Assembly: GCF_021018805.1 (NCBI RefSeq)
Contig: NW_026961091.1
Span: 62,001-126,000 of the forward strand
Reading direction: 5' to 3'
Origin: Prinia subflava
Lineage: Eukaryota > Chordata > Aves > Passeriformes > Cisticolidae
Length of the DNA: 64,000 nucleotides
The first letter of the stretch is position 1, and the number at the start of each line of letters is the position of its first letter. Shown one piece after another: positions 35,072-46,522 of this stretch. Position numbers and translations under genes: made by a program. Below the pieces are notes generated by a model, which had not been told where the DNA came from, did not search any database, and saw nothing but the letters and a program-made list of their open reading frames with translations.

Positions 35072-36706
35072 TTGGTTTCCATGGTTTGCTTTCTGGAGTT
35101 GATCAAAACACAAGTCTTGGCTGTTGTTTGTGTTCCCAAGAAATAGAGAAGCTGCTGAAGGCGCTTTCCTGCCTTTTGCAGTACCGGTTTACACTTTGCA
35201 CATGTATGTGTTTTGCTTGTCACCAGACCACGAATAAAGGTGGGTACTTCCTAATTTGCTTGATTTCCATGAAAGAGCCATGTAACAGAAACCTTTCCTT
35301 TGACACTCCACCGGTTGATGTTTCTCATGTCTATAGAGCAAGACCAAAGCTGTTACTGCCTAATTTGCAAAGTTTCCATGAAAGAGCACTGTAACATAAA
35401 GCTTTGCTTTTCCGAGTGAACAGTGGTTTCTGCTTTTGGTTTCCATGGCTTGCTTTCTGGAGTTGATGAAAACACAAGTCATGTTAGTTGTTTGTGCTGC
35501 CAACCAGCAGAGAAGCTGCTGCAGACACTCTCTTGCTTTATCCATTACTGGCTTTTACGCTGCACCGGTTGGTGTCTTTCATGTCCATAGGAGGAGAACT
35601 AAAGCTGTTACTGCCTAATTTACTAAGTTTCTGTGATAGAGCTATGTAACATACAGATTTGCTTTACAGAGTGAACAGTGATCTCTGCTTTTGGTTTCTA
35701 TAGTTTGCTTTCTGGAGTTGATCAAAACACAAGTCTTGTTAGTTGCTTGTGTTGCCAACCACCAGAGAAGCTGCTGCAGACACTTTCATGCCTTATGCTT
35801 TCTTTGCTTACACTCTGTACCAGTTAGTGTTTCCCATGTCTATAGAGCAAGAGCAAAGCTGGTATTGCCTAATTTGATAGAGTTCCATGTATGAGCTATG
35901 TAACATAAAGATTTGCTTTTCAGAGTGAACAGTGATCTCTGCTTTTGGTTTCCATGGCTTGCTTTCTGGAGTTGATGAAAACACAAGTCATGTTAGTTGT
36001 TTGTGCTGCCAACCAGCAGAGAAGCTGCTGCAGACCCTCTCTTGCCTTATCCATTACTGGCTTTTACGCTGCACCTTTGGTGTCTTTCATGTCCATAGGA
36101 GGAGAACTAAAGCTGTTACTGCCTAATTTACTAAGTTTCTGTGATAGAGCTATGTAACATAAAGATTTGCTTTACAGAGTGAACTGTGATCTCTGCTTTT
36201 GGTTTCTATGGTTTGCTTTCTGGAGTTGATCAAAACACAAGTCTTGTTAGTTGCTTGTGTTGCCAACCAGCAGAGAAGCTGCTGCAGACACTTTCATGCC
36301 TTATGCTTTACTTGCTTACACTCTGTACCAGTTAGTGTTTCCCATGTCTATAGAGCAAGACCAAAGCTGGTATTGCCTAATTTGGTAGAGTTCCATGTAA
36401 GAGCTATGTAACATAAAGATTTGCATTACAGAGTGAACAGTGATCTCTGCTTTTGGTTTCTATAGTTTGCTTTCTGGAGTTGATCAAAACACAAGTCTTG
36501 TTAGTTGCTTGTGTTGCCAACCACCAGAGAAGCTGCTGCAGACACTTTCATGCCTTATGCTTTCTTTGCTTACACTCTGTACCAGTTAGTGTTTCCCATG
36601 TCTATAGAGCAAGACCAAAGCTGGTATTGCCTAATTTGGTAGAGTTCCATGTAAGAGCTATGTAACATAAAGATTTGCTTTACAGAGTGAACAGTGATCT
36701 CTGCTT
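35072..36706 (+). repeat. HOR block, 6-mer C-Bc-A-B-A-A (1635 bp), type-2 cassette in type-1 context
   Basis: Units start at 35072, 35436, 35691, 35945, 36199 and 36453. It is an exception to the rule that type-2 cassettes precede A-A. The C opens with ttccatggtttgc, mixing B and A head forms. The B at 35945 combines the cctttggtg deletion with cattactggc and ccataggagg, which are usually not found together, so both units look recombinant. Confidence 0.9.
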
Positions 36707-37833
36707 TTGGTTTCTATGGTTTGCTTTCTGGAGTTGATCAAAACACAAGTCTTGGCTGTTGTTTGTGTTCCCAAGAAATAGAGAAGCTGCTGAAGGCGCT
36801 TTCCTGCCTTTTGCAGTACCGGTTTACACTTTGCACATGTATGTGTTTTGCTTGTCACCAGACCACGAATAAAGGTGGGTACTTCCTAATTTGCTTGATT
36901 TCCATGAAAGAGCCATGTAACAGAAACCTTTCCTTTGACACTCCACCGGTTGATGTTTCTCATGTCTATAGAGCAAGACCAAAGCTGTTACTGCTTAATT
37001 TGCTAAGTTTCCATGAAAGAGCACTGTAACATAAAGCTTTGCTTTTCCGAGTGAACAGTGGTTTCTGCTTTTGGTTTCCATGGCTTGCTTTCTGGAGTTG
37101 ATGAAAACACAAGTCATGTTAGTTGTTTGTGCTGCCAACCAGCAGAGAAGCTGCTGCAGACCCTCTCTTGCTTTATCCATTACTGGCTTTTACGCTGCAC
37201 CGGTTGGTGTCTTTCATGTCCATAGAAGGAGAACTAAAGCTGTTACTGCCTAATTTACTAAGTTTCTGTGATAGAGCTATGTAACATACAGATTTGCTTT
37301 ACAGAGTGAACAGTGATCTCTGCTTTTGGTTTCTATAGTTTGCTTTCTGGAGTTGATCAAAACACAAGTCTTGTTAGTTGCTTGTGTTGCCAACCAGCAG
37401 AGAAGCTGCTGCAGACACTTTCATGCCTTATGCTTTCTTTGCTTACACTCTGTACCAGTTAGTGTTTCCCATGTCTATAGAGCAAGAGCAAAGCTGGTAT
37501 TGCCTAATTTGATAGAGTTCCATGTATGAGCTATGTAACATAAAGATTTGCTTTTCAGAGTGAACAGTGATCTCTGCTTTTGGTTTCCATGGCTTGCTTT
37601 CTGGAGTTGATGAAAACACAAGTCATGTTAGTTGTTTGTGCTGCCAACCAGCAGAGAAGCTGCTGCAGACCCTCTCTTGCCTTATCCATTTCTGGCTTTT
37701 ACGCTGCACCTTTGGTGTCTTTCATGTCCATAGAAGGAGAACTAAAGCTGTTACTGCCTAATTTACTAAGTTTCTGTGATAGAGCTATGTAACATAAAGA
37801 TTTGCTTTACAGAGTGAACTGTGATCTCTGCTT
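36707..37833 (+). repeat. HOR block, 4-mer C-Bc-A-B (1127 bp), type-1 cassette; first half of 17-mer HOR
   Basis: Units start at 36707, 37071, 37326 and 37580. The A ends tgtatgagc but has accagcag, where the homologous A units at 13739, 17265 and 24207 have the accaccag form (17265 with one extra change). This is the last type-1 cassette until 58665. Confidence 0.92.
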
Positions 37834-40800
37834 TTGGTTTCTATGGTTTGCTTTCTGGAGTTGATCAAAACACAAGTCTTTGCTGTTGTTTGTGTTCCCA
37901 AGAAATAGAGAAGCTGCTGAAGGCGCTTTCCTGCCTTTTGCAGTACCGGTTTACACTTTGCACATGTATGTGTTTTGCTTGTCACCAGACCACGAATAAA
38001 GGTGGGTACTTCCTAATTTGCTTGATTTCCATGAAAGAGCCATGTAACAGAAACCTTTCCTTTGACACTCCACCGGTTGATGTTTCTCATGTCTATAGAG
38101 CAAGACCAAAGCTGTTACTGCCTAATTTGCAAAGTTTCCATGAAAGAGCACTGTAACATAAAGCTTTGCTTTTCCGAGTGAACAGTGGTTTCTGCTTTTG
38201 GTTTCCATGGCTTGCTTTCTGGAGTTGATGAAAACACAAGTCATGTTAGTTGTTTGTGCTGCCAACCAGCAGAGAAGCTGCTGCAGACACTCTCTTGCTT
38301 TATCCATTACTGGCTTTTACGCTGCACCGGTTGGTGTCTTTCATGTCCATAGAAGGAGAACTAAAGCTGTTACTGCCTAATTTACTAAGTTTCTGTGATA
38401 GAGCTATGTAACATACAGATTTGCTTTACAGAATGAACAGTGATCTCTGCTTTTGGTTTCTATAGTTTGCTTTCTGGAGTTGATCAAAACACAAGTCTTG
38501 TTAGTTGCTTGTGTTGCCAACCACCAGAGAAGCTGCTGCAGACACTTTCATGCCTTATGCTTTCTTTGCTTACACTCTGTACCAGTTAGTGTTTCCCATG
38601 TCTATAGAGCAAGACCAAAGCTGGTATTGCCTAATTTGGTAGAGTTCCATGTAAGAGCAATGTAACATAAAGATTTGCTTTACAGAGTGAACTGTGATCT
38701 CTGCTTTTGGTTTCCATGGCTTGCTTTCTGGAGTTGATCAAAACACAAGTCTTGTTAGTTGCTTGTGTTGCCAACCAGCAGAGAAGCTGCTGCAGACACT
38801 TTCATGCCTTATCCTTTACTTGCTTACACTCTGTACCAGTTAGTGTTTCCCATGTCTATAGAGCAAGACCAAAGCTGGTATTGCCTAATTTGGTAGAGTT
38901 CCATGTAAGAGCTATGTAACATAAAGATTTGCTTTTCAGAGTGAACAGTGATCTCTGCTTTTGGTTTCCATGGCTTGCTTTCTGGAGTTGATGAAAACAC
39001 AAGTCATGTTAGTTGTTTGTGCTGCCAACCAGCAGAGAAGCTGCTGAAGACCCTCTCTTGCCTTATCCATTACTGGCTTTTACGCTGCACCGGTTGGTGT
39101 CTTTCATGTCCATAGGAGGAGAACTAAAGCTGTTACTGCCTAATTTACTAAGTTTCTGTGATAGAGCTATGTAACATAAAGATTTGCTTTACAGAGTGAA
39201 CAGTGATCTCTGCTTTTGGTTTCTATAGTTTGCTTTCTGGAGTTGATCAAAACACAAGTCTTGTTAGTTGCTTGTGTTGCCAACCAGCAGAGAAGCTGCT
39301 GCAGACACTTTCATGCCTTATGCTTTCTTTGCTTACACTCTGTACCAGTTAGTGTTTCCCATGTCTATAGAGCAAGAGCAAAGCTGGTATTGCCTAATTT
39401 GGTAGAGTTCCATGTAAGAGCTATGTAACATAAAGATTTGCTTTACAGAATGAACTGTGATCTCTGCTTTTGGTTTCCATGGCTTGCTTTCTGGAGTTGA
39501 TGAAAACACAAGTCATGTTAGTTGTTTGTGCTGCCAACCAGCAGAGAAGCTGCTGCAGACCCTCTCTTGCCTTATCCATTACTGGCTTTTACGCTGCACC
39601 GGTTGGTGTCTTTCATGTCCATAGGAGGAGAACTAAAGCTGTTACTGCCTAATTTACTAAGTTTCTGTGATAGAGCTATGTAACATAAAGATTTGCTTTA
39701 CAGAGTGAACAGTGATCTCTGCTTTTGGTTTCTATGGTTTGCTTTCTGGAGTTGATCAAAACACAAGTCTTGTTAGTTGCTTGTGTTGCCAACCACCAGA
39801 GAAGCTGCTGCAGACACTTTCATGCCTTATGCTTTACTTGCTTACACTCTGTACCAGTTAGTGTTTCCCATGTCTATAGAGCAAGACCAAAGCTGGTATT
39901 GCCTAATTTGGTAGAGTTCCATGTAAGAGCTATGTAACATAAAGATTTGCTTTACAGAGTGAACAGTGATCTCTGCTTTTGGTTTCTATAGTTTGCTTTC
40001 TGGAGTTGATCAAAACACAAGTCTTGTTAGTTGCTTGTGTTGCCAACCAGCAGAGAAGCTGCTGCAGACACTTTCATGCCTTATGCTTTACTTGCTTACA
40101 CTCTGTACCAGTTAGTGTTTCCCATGTCTATAGAGCAAGACCAAAGCTGGTATTGCCTAATTTGGTAGAGTTCCATGTAAGAGCTATGTAACATAAAGAT
40201 TTGCTTTTCAGAGTGAACAGTGATCTCTGCTTTTGGTTTCCAGGGCTTGCTTTCTGGAGTTGATGAAAACACAAGTCATGTTAGTTGTTTGTGCTGCCAA
40301 CCAGCAGAGAAGCTGCTGCAGACCCTCTCTTGCCTTATCCATTACTGGCTTTTACGCTGCACCGGTTGGTGTCTTTCATGTCCATAGAAGGAGAACTAAA
40401 GCTGTTACTGCCTAATTTACTAAGTTTCTGTGATAGAGCTATGTAACATAAAGATTTGCTTTACAGAGTGAACTGTGATCTCTGCTTTTGGTTTCTATGG
40501 TTTGCTTTCTGGAGTTGATCAAAACACAAGTCTTGTTAGTTGCTTGTGTTGCCAACCAGCAGAGAAGCTGCTGCAGACACTTTCATGCCTTATGCTTTCT
40601 TTGCTTACACTCTGTACCAGTTAGTGTTTCCCATGTCTATAGAGCAAGACCAAAGCTGGTATTGCCTAATTTGGTAGAGTTCCATGTAAGAGCTATGTAA
40701 CATAAAGATTTGCTTTACAGAGTGAACAGTGATCTCTGCTTTTGGTTTCTATAGTTTGCTTTCTGGAGTTGATCAAAACACAAGTCTTGTTAGTTGCTTG

Positions 40801-41250
40801 TGTTGCCAACCACCAGAGAAGCTGCTGCAGACACTTTCATGCCTTATGCTTTCTTTGCTTACACTCTGTACCAGTTAGTGTTTCCCATGTCTATAGAGCA
40901 AGACCAAAGCTGGTATTGCCTAATTTGATAGAGTTCCATGTAAGAGCTATGTAACATAAAGATTTGCTTTACAGAATGAACTGTGATCTCTGCTTTTGGT
41001 TTCCATGGCTTGCTTTCTGGAGTTGATGAAAACACAAGTCATGTTAGTTGTTTGTGCTGCCAACCAGCAGAGAAGCTGCTGCAGACCCTCTCTTGCCTTA
41101 TCCATTTCTGGCTTTTACGCTGCACCGGTTGGTGTCTTTCATGTCCATAGAAGGAGAACTAAAGCTGTTACTGCCTAATTTACTAAGTTTCTGTGATAGA
41201 GCTATGTAACATAAAGATTTGCTTTACAGAGTGAACAGTGATCTCTGCTT
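37834..41250 (+). repeat. HOR block, 13-mer (3417 bp), type-2 cassette
   Basis: Units start at 37834, 38198, 38453, 38707, 38961, 39216, 39470, 39725, 39979, 40233, 40488, 40742 and 40996. It has the same unit order as the 3416-bp blocks but a full-length Bc. The C has caagtctttgctg in place of cttggctg, shared with 45141 and 61165. The B at 40233 starts ccagggcttgc, a head otherwise typical of some A units. Confidence 0.92.
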
Positions 41251-41869
41251 TTGGTTTCTATGGTTTGCTTTCTGGAGTTGATCAAAACACAAGTCTTGGC
41301 TGTTGTTTGTGTTCCCAAGAAATAGAGAAGCTGCTGAAGGCGCTTTCCTGCCTTTTGCAGTACCGGTTTACACTTTGCACATGTATGTGTTTTGCTTGTC
41401 ACCAGACCACGAATAAAGGTGGGTACTTCCTAATTTGCTTGATTTCCATGAAAGAGCCATGTAACAGAAACCTTTCCTTTGACACTCCACCGGTTGATGT
41501 TTCTCATGTCTATAGAGCAAGACCAAAGCTGTTACTGCCTAATTTGCAAAGTTTCCATGAAAGAGCACTGTAACATAAAGCTTTGCTTTTCCGAGTGAAC
41601 AGTGGTTTCTGCTTTTGGTTTCCATGGCTTGCTTTCTGGAGTTGATGAAAACACAAGTCATGTTAGTTGTTTGTGCTGCCAACCAGCAGAGAAGCTGCTG
41701 CAGACACTCTCTTGCTTTATCCATTACTGGCTTTTACGCTGCACCGGTTGGTGTCTTTCATGTCCATAGAAGGAGAACTAAAGCTGTTACTGCCTAATTT
41801 ACTAAGTTTCTGTGATAGAGCTATGTAACATAAAGATTTGCTTTACAGAGTGAACAGTGATCTCTGCTT
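41251..41869 (+). repeat. HOR block, 2-mer C-Bc (619 bp), cassette duplicated in tandem
   Basis: A C+Bc cassette is followed immediately by another C (41870). It is the only place where a cassette has no A after it. Its Bc ends cataaagattt, not catacagattt, as expected if the crossover lay in the shared unit-end sequence. Confidence 0.93.
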
Positions 41870-42488
41870 TTGGTTTCTATGGTTTGCTTTCTGGAGTTGA
41901 TCAAAACACAAGTCTTGGCTGTTGTTTGTGTTCCCAAGAAATAGAGAAGCTGCTGAAGGCGCTTTCCTGCCTTTTGCAGTACCGGTTTACACTTTGCACA
42001 TGTATGTGTTTTGCTTGTCACCAGACCACGAATAAAGGTGGGTACTTCCTAATTTGCTTGATTTCCATGAAAGAGCCATGTAACAGAAACCTTTCCTTTG
42101 ACACTCCACCGGTTGATGTTTCTCATGTCTATAGAGCAAGACCAAAGCTGTTACTGCCTAATTTGCAAAGTTTCCATGAAAGAGCACTGTAACATAAAGC
42201 TTTGCTTTTCCGAGTGAACAGTGGTTTCTGCTTTTGGTTTCCATGGCTTGCTTTCTGGAGTTGATGAAAACACAAGTCATGTTAGTTGTTTGTGCTGCCA
42301 ACCAGCAGAGAAGCTGCTGCAGACACTGTCTTGCTTTATCCATTACTGGCTTTTACGCTGCACCGGTTGGTGTCTTTCATGTCCATAGAAGGAGAACTAA
42401 AGCTGTTACTGCCTAATTTACTAAGTTTCTGTGATAGAGCTATGTAACATACAGATTTGCTTTACAGAGTGAACAGTGATCTCTGCTT
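41251..42488 (+). repeat. Direct tandem duplication of one C+Bc cassette (2 x 619 bp)
   Basis: Two adjacent cassettes start at 41251 and 41870. I find two differences: gacactctc or gacactgtc near 42,327, and cataaag or catacag at the end of Bc. This is probably among the youngest rearrangements in the window. Confidence 0.9.
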
Positions 42489-44013
42489 TTGGTTTCTATA
42501 GTTTGCTTTCTGGAGTTGATCAAAACACAAGTCTTGTTAGTTGCTTGTGTTGCCAACCACCAGAGAAGCTGCTGCAGACACTTTCATGCCTTATGCTTTA
42601 CTTGCTTACACTCTGTACCAGTTAGTGTTTCCCATGTCTATAGAGCAAGACCAAAGCTGGTATTGCCTAATTTGGTAGAGTTCCATGTAAGAGCTATGTA
42701 ACATAAAGATTTGCTTTACAGAGTGAACTGTGATCTCTGCTTTTGGTTTCCAGGGCTTGCTTTCTGGAGTTGATCAAAACACAAGTCTTGTTAGTTGCTT
42801 GTGTTGCCAACCACCAGAGAAGCTGCTGCAGACACTTTCATGCCTTATCCTTTACTTGCTTACGCTCTGTACCAGTTAGTGTTTCCCATGTCTATAGAGC
42901 AAGACCAAAGCTGGTATTGCCTAATTTGGTAGAGTTCCATGTAAGAGCTATGTAACATAAAGATTTGCTTTACAGAGTGAACTGTGATCTCTGCTTTTGG
43001 TTTCCAGGGCTTGCTTTCTGGAGTTGATCAAAACACAAGTCTTGTTAGTTGCTTGTGTTGCCAACCAGCAGAGAAGCTGCTGCAGACACTTTCATGCCTT
43101 ATCCTTTACTTGCTTACACTCTGTACCAGTTAGTGTTTCCCATGTCTATAGAGCAAGACCAAAGCTGGTATTGCCTAATTTGGTAGAGTTCCATGTAAGA
43201 GCTATGTAACATAAAGATTTGCTTTTCAGAGTGAACAGTGATCTCTGCTTTTGGTTTCCATGGCTTGCTTTCTGGAGTTGATGAAAACACAAGTCATGTT
43301 AGTTGTTTGTGCTGCCAACCAGCAGAGAAGCTGCTGCAGACCCTCTCTTGCCTTATCCATTACTGGCTTTTACGCTGCACCGGTTGGTGTCTTTCATGTC
43401 CATAGGAGGAGAACTAAAGCTGTTACTGCCTAATTTACTAAGTTTCTGTGATAGAGCTATGTAACATAAAGATTTGCTTTACAGAGTGAACAGTGATCTC
43501 TGCTTTTGGTTTCTATGGTTTGCTTTCTGGAGTTGATCAAAACACAAGTCTTGTTAGTTGCTTGTGTTGCCAACCAGCAGAGAAGCTGCTGCAGACACTT
43601 TCATGCCTTATGCTTTACTTGCTTACACTCTGTACCAGTTAGTGTTTCCCATGTCTATAGAGCAAGAGCAAAGCTGGTATTGCCTAATTTGGTAGAGTTC
43701 CATGTAAGAGCTATGTAACATAAAGATTTGCATTACAGAGTGAACAGTGATCTCTGCTTTTGGTTTCTATAGTTTGCTTTCTGGAGTTGATCAAAACACA
43801 AGTCTTGTTAGTTGCTTGTGTTGCCAACCAGCAGAGAAGCTGCTGCAGACACTTTCATGCCTTATGCTTTCTTTGCTTACACTCTGTACCAGTTAGTGTT
43901 TCCCATGTCTATAGAGCAAGACCAAAGCTGGTATTGCCTAATTTGGTAGAGTTCCATGTAAGAGCTATGTAACATAAAGATTTGCTTTACAGAGTGAACA
44001 GTGATCTCTGCTT
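41870..44013 (+). repeat. HOR block, 8-mer C-Bc-A-A-A-B-A-A (2144 bp), type-2 cassette
   Basis: Units start at 41870, 42234, 42489, 42743, 42997, 43251, 43506 and 43760. The Bc reads gacactgtc where the preceding cassette has gacactctc. That change near 42,327 and the catacag/cataaag tail are the differences I see between the two cassettes. Confidence 0.92.
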
Positions 44014-45140
44014 TTGGTTTCTATGGTTTGCTTTCTGGAGTTGATCAAAACACAAGTCTTGGCTGTTGTTTGTGTTCCCAAGAAATAGAGAAGCTGCTGA
44101 AGGCGCTTTCCTGCCTTTTGCAGTACCGGTTTACACTTTGCACATGTATGTGTTTTGCTTGTCACCAGACCACGAATAAAGGTGGGTACTTCCTAATTTG
44201 CTTGATTTCCATGAAAGAGCCATGTAACAGAAACCTTTCCTTTGACACTCCACCGGTTGATGTTTCTCATGTCTATAGAGCAAGACCAAAGCTGTTACTG
44301 CCTAATTTGCAAAGTTTCCATGAAAGAGCACTGTAACATAAAGCTTTGCTTTTCCGAGTGAACAGTGGTTTCTGCTTTTGGTTTCCATGGCTTGCTTTCT
44401 GGAGTTGATGAAAACACAAGTCATGTTAGTTGTTTGTGCTGCCAACCAGCAGAGAAGCTGCTGCAGACCCTCTCTTGCTTTATCCATTACTGGCTTTTAC
44501 GCTGCACCGGTTGGTGTCTTTCATGTCCATAGGAGGAGAACTAAAGCTGTTACTGCCTAATTTACTAAGTTTCTGTGATAGAGCTATGTAACATACAGAT
44601 TTGCTTTACAGAGTGAACAGTGATCTCTGCTTTTGGTTTCTATAGTTTGCTTTCTGGAGTTGATCAAAACACAAGTCTTGTTAGTTGCTTGTGTTGCCAA
44701 CCACCAGAGAAGCTGCTGCAGACACTTTCATGCCTTATGCTTTCTTTGCTTACACTCTGTACCAGTTAGTGTTTCCCATGTCTATAGAGCAAGAGCAAAG
44801 CTGGTATTGCCTAATTTGATAGAGTTCCATGTATGAGCTATGTAACATAAAGATTTGCTTTTCAGAGTGAACAGTGATCTCTGCTTTTGGTTTCCATGGC
44901 TTGCTTTCTGGAGTTGATGAAAACACAAGTCATGTTAGTTGTTTGTGCTGCCAACCAGCAGAGAAGCTGCTGCAGACCCTCTCTTGCCTTATCCATTTCT
45001 GGCTTTTACGCTGCACCTTTGGTGTCTTTCATGTCCATAGAAGGAGAACTAAAGCTGTTACTGCCTAATTTACTAAGTTTCTGTGATAGAGCTATGTAAC
45101 ATAAAGATTTGCTTTACAGAGTGAACTGTGATCTCTGCTT
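44014..45140 (+). repeat. HOR block, 4-mer C-Bc-A-B (1127 bp), recombinant cassette
   Basis: Units start at 44014, 44378, 44633 and 44887. The C is type 2 (cctaatttgcaaag) but the Bc is type 1 (gcagaccctc), the only such combination in the window. The crossover must lie between about 44,311 and 44,467. The following A-B follows the Bc haplotype. Confidence 0.92.
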
Positions 45141-46522
45141 TTGGTTTCTATGGTTTGCTTTCTGGAGTTGATCAAAACACAAGTCTTTGCTGTTGTTTGT
45201 GTTCCCAAGAAATAGAGAAGCTGCTGAAGGCGCTTTCCTGCCTTTTGCAGTACCGGTTTACACTTTGCACATGTATGTGTTTTGCTTGTCACCAGACCAC
45301 GAATAAAGGTGGGTACTTCCTAATTTGCTTGATTTCCATGAAAGAGCCATGTAACAGAAACCTTTCCTTTGACACTCCACCGGTTGATGTTTCTCATGTC
45401 TATAGAGCAAGACCAAAGCTGTTACTGCCTAATTTGCAAAGTTTCCATGAAAGAGCACTGTAACATAAAGCTTTGCTTTTCCGAGTGAACAGTGGTTTCT
45501 GCTTTTGGTTTCCATGGCTTGCTTTCTGGAGTTGATGAAAACACAAGTCATGTTAGTTGTTTGTGCTGCCAACCAGCAGAGAAGCTGCTGCAGACACTCT
45601 CTTGCTTTATCCATTACTGGCTTTTACGCTGCACCGGTTGGTGTCTTTCATGTCCATAGGAGGAGAACTAAAGCTGTTACTGCCTAATTTACTAAGTTTC
45701 TGTGATAGAGCTATGTAACATACAGATTTGCTTTACAGAATGAACAGTGATCTCTGCTTTTGGTTTCTATAGTTTGCTTTCTGGAGTTGATCAAAACACA
45801 AGTCTTGTTAGTTGCTTGTGTTGCCAACCACCAGAGAAGCTGCTGCAGACACTTTCATGCCTTATGCTTTCTTTGCTTACACTCTGTACCAGTTAGTGTT
45901 TCCCATGTCTATAGAGCAAGACCAAAGCTGGTATTGCCTAATTTGGTAGAGTTCCATGTAAGAGCTATGTAACATAAAGATTTGCTTTACAGAGTGAACA
46001 GTGATCTCTGCTTTTGGTTTCTATAGTTTGCTTTCTGGAGTTGATCAAAACACAAGTCTTGTTAGTTGCTTGTGTTGCCAACCACCAGAGAAGCTGCTGC
46101 AGACACTTTCATGCCTTATGCTTTCTTTGCTTACACTCTGTACCAGTTAGTGTTTCCCATGTCTATAGAGCAAGACCAAAGCTGGTATTGCCTAATTTGA
46201 TAGAGTTCCATGTAAGAGCTATGTAACATAAAGATTTGCTTTACAGAATGAACTGTGATCTCTGCTTTTGGTTTCCATGGCTTGCTTTCTGGAGTTGATG
46301 AAAACACAAGTCATGTTAGTTGTTTGTGCTGCCAACCAGCAGAGAAGCTGCTGCAGACCCTCTCTTGCCTTATCCATTTCTGGCTTTTACGCTGCACCGG
46401 TTGGTGTCTTTCATGTCCATAGAAGGAGAACTAAAGCTGTTACTGCCTAATTTACTAAGTTTCTGTGATAGAGCTATGTAACATAAAGATTTGCTTTACA
46501 GAGTGAACAGTGATCTCTGCTT
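45141..46522 (+). repeat. HOR block, 5-mer C-Bc-A-A-B (1382 bp), type-2 cassette
   Basis: Units start at 45141, 45505, 45760, 46014 and 46268. The C shares the tctttgctg variant with 37834. The last two units match 40742 and 40996 (ttgatag A, then catttctggc B), so this block looks shortened by loss of the middle of a 13-mer. Confidence 0.92.
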
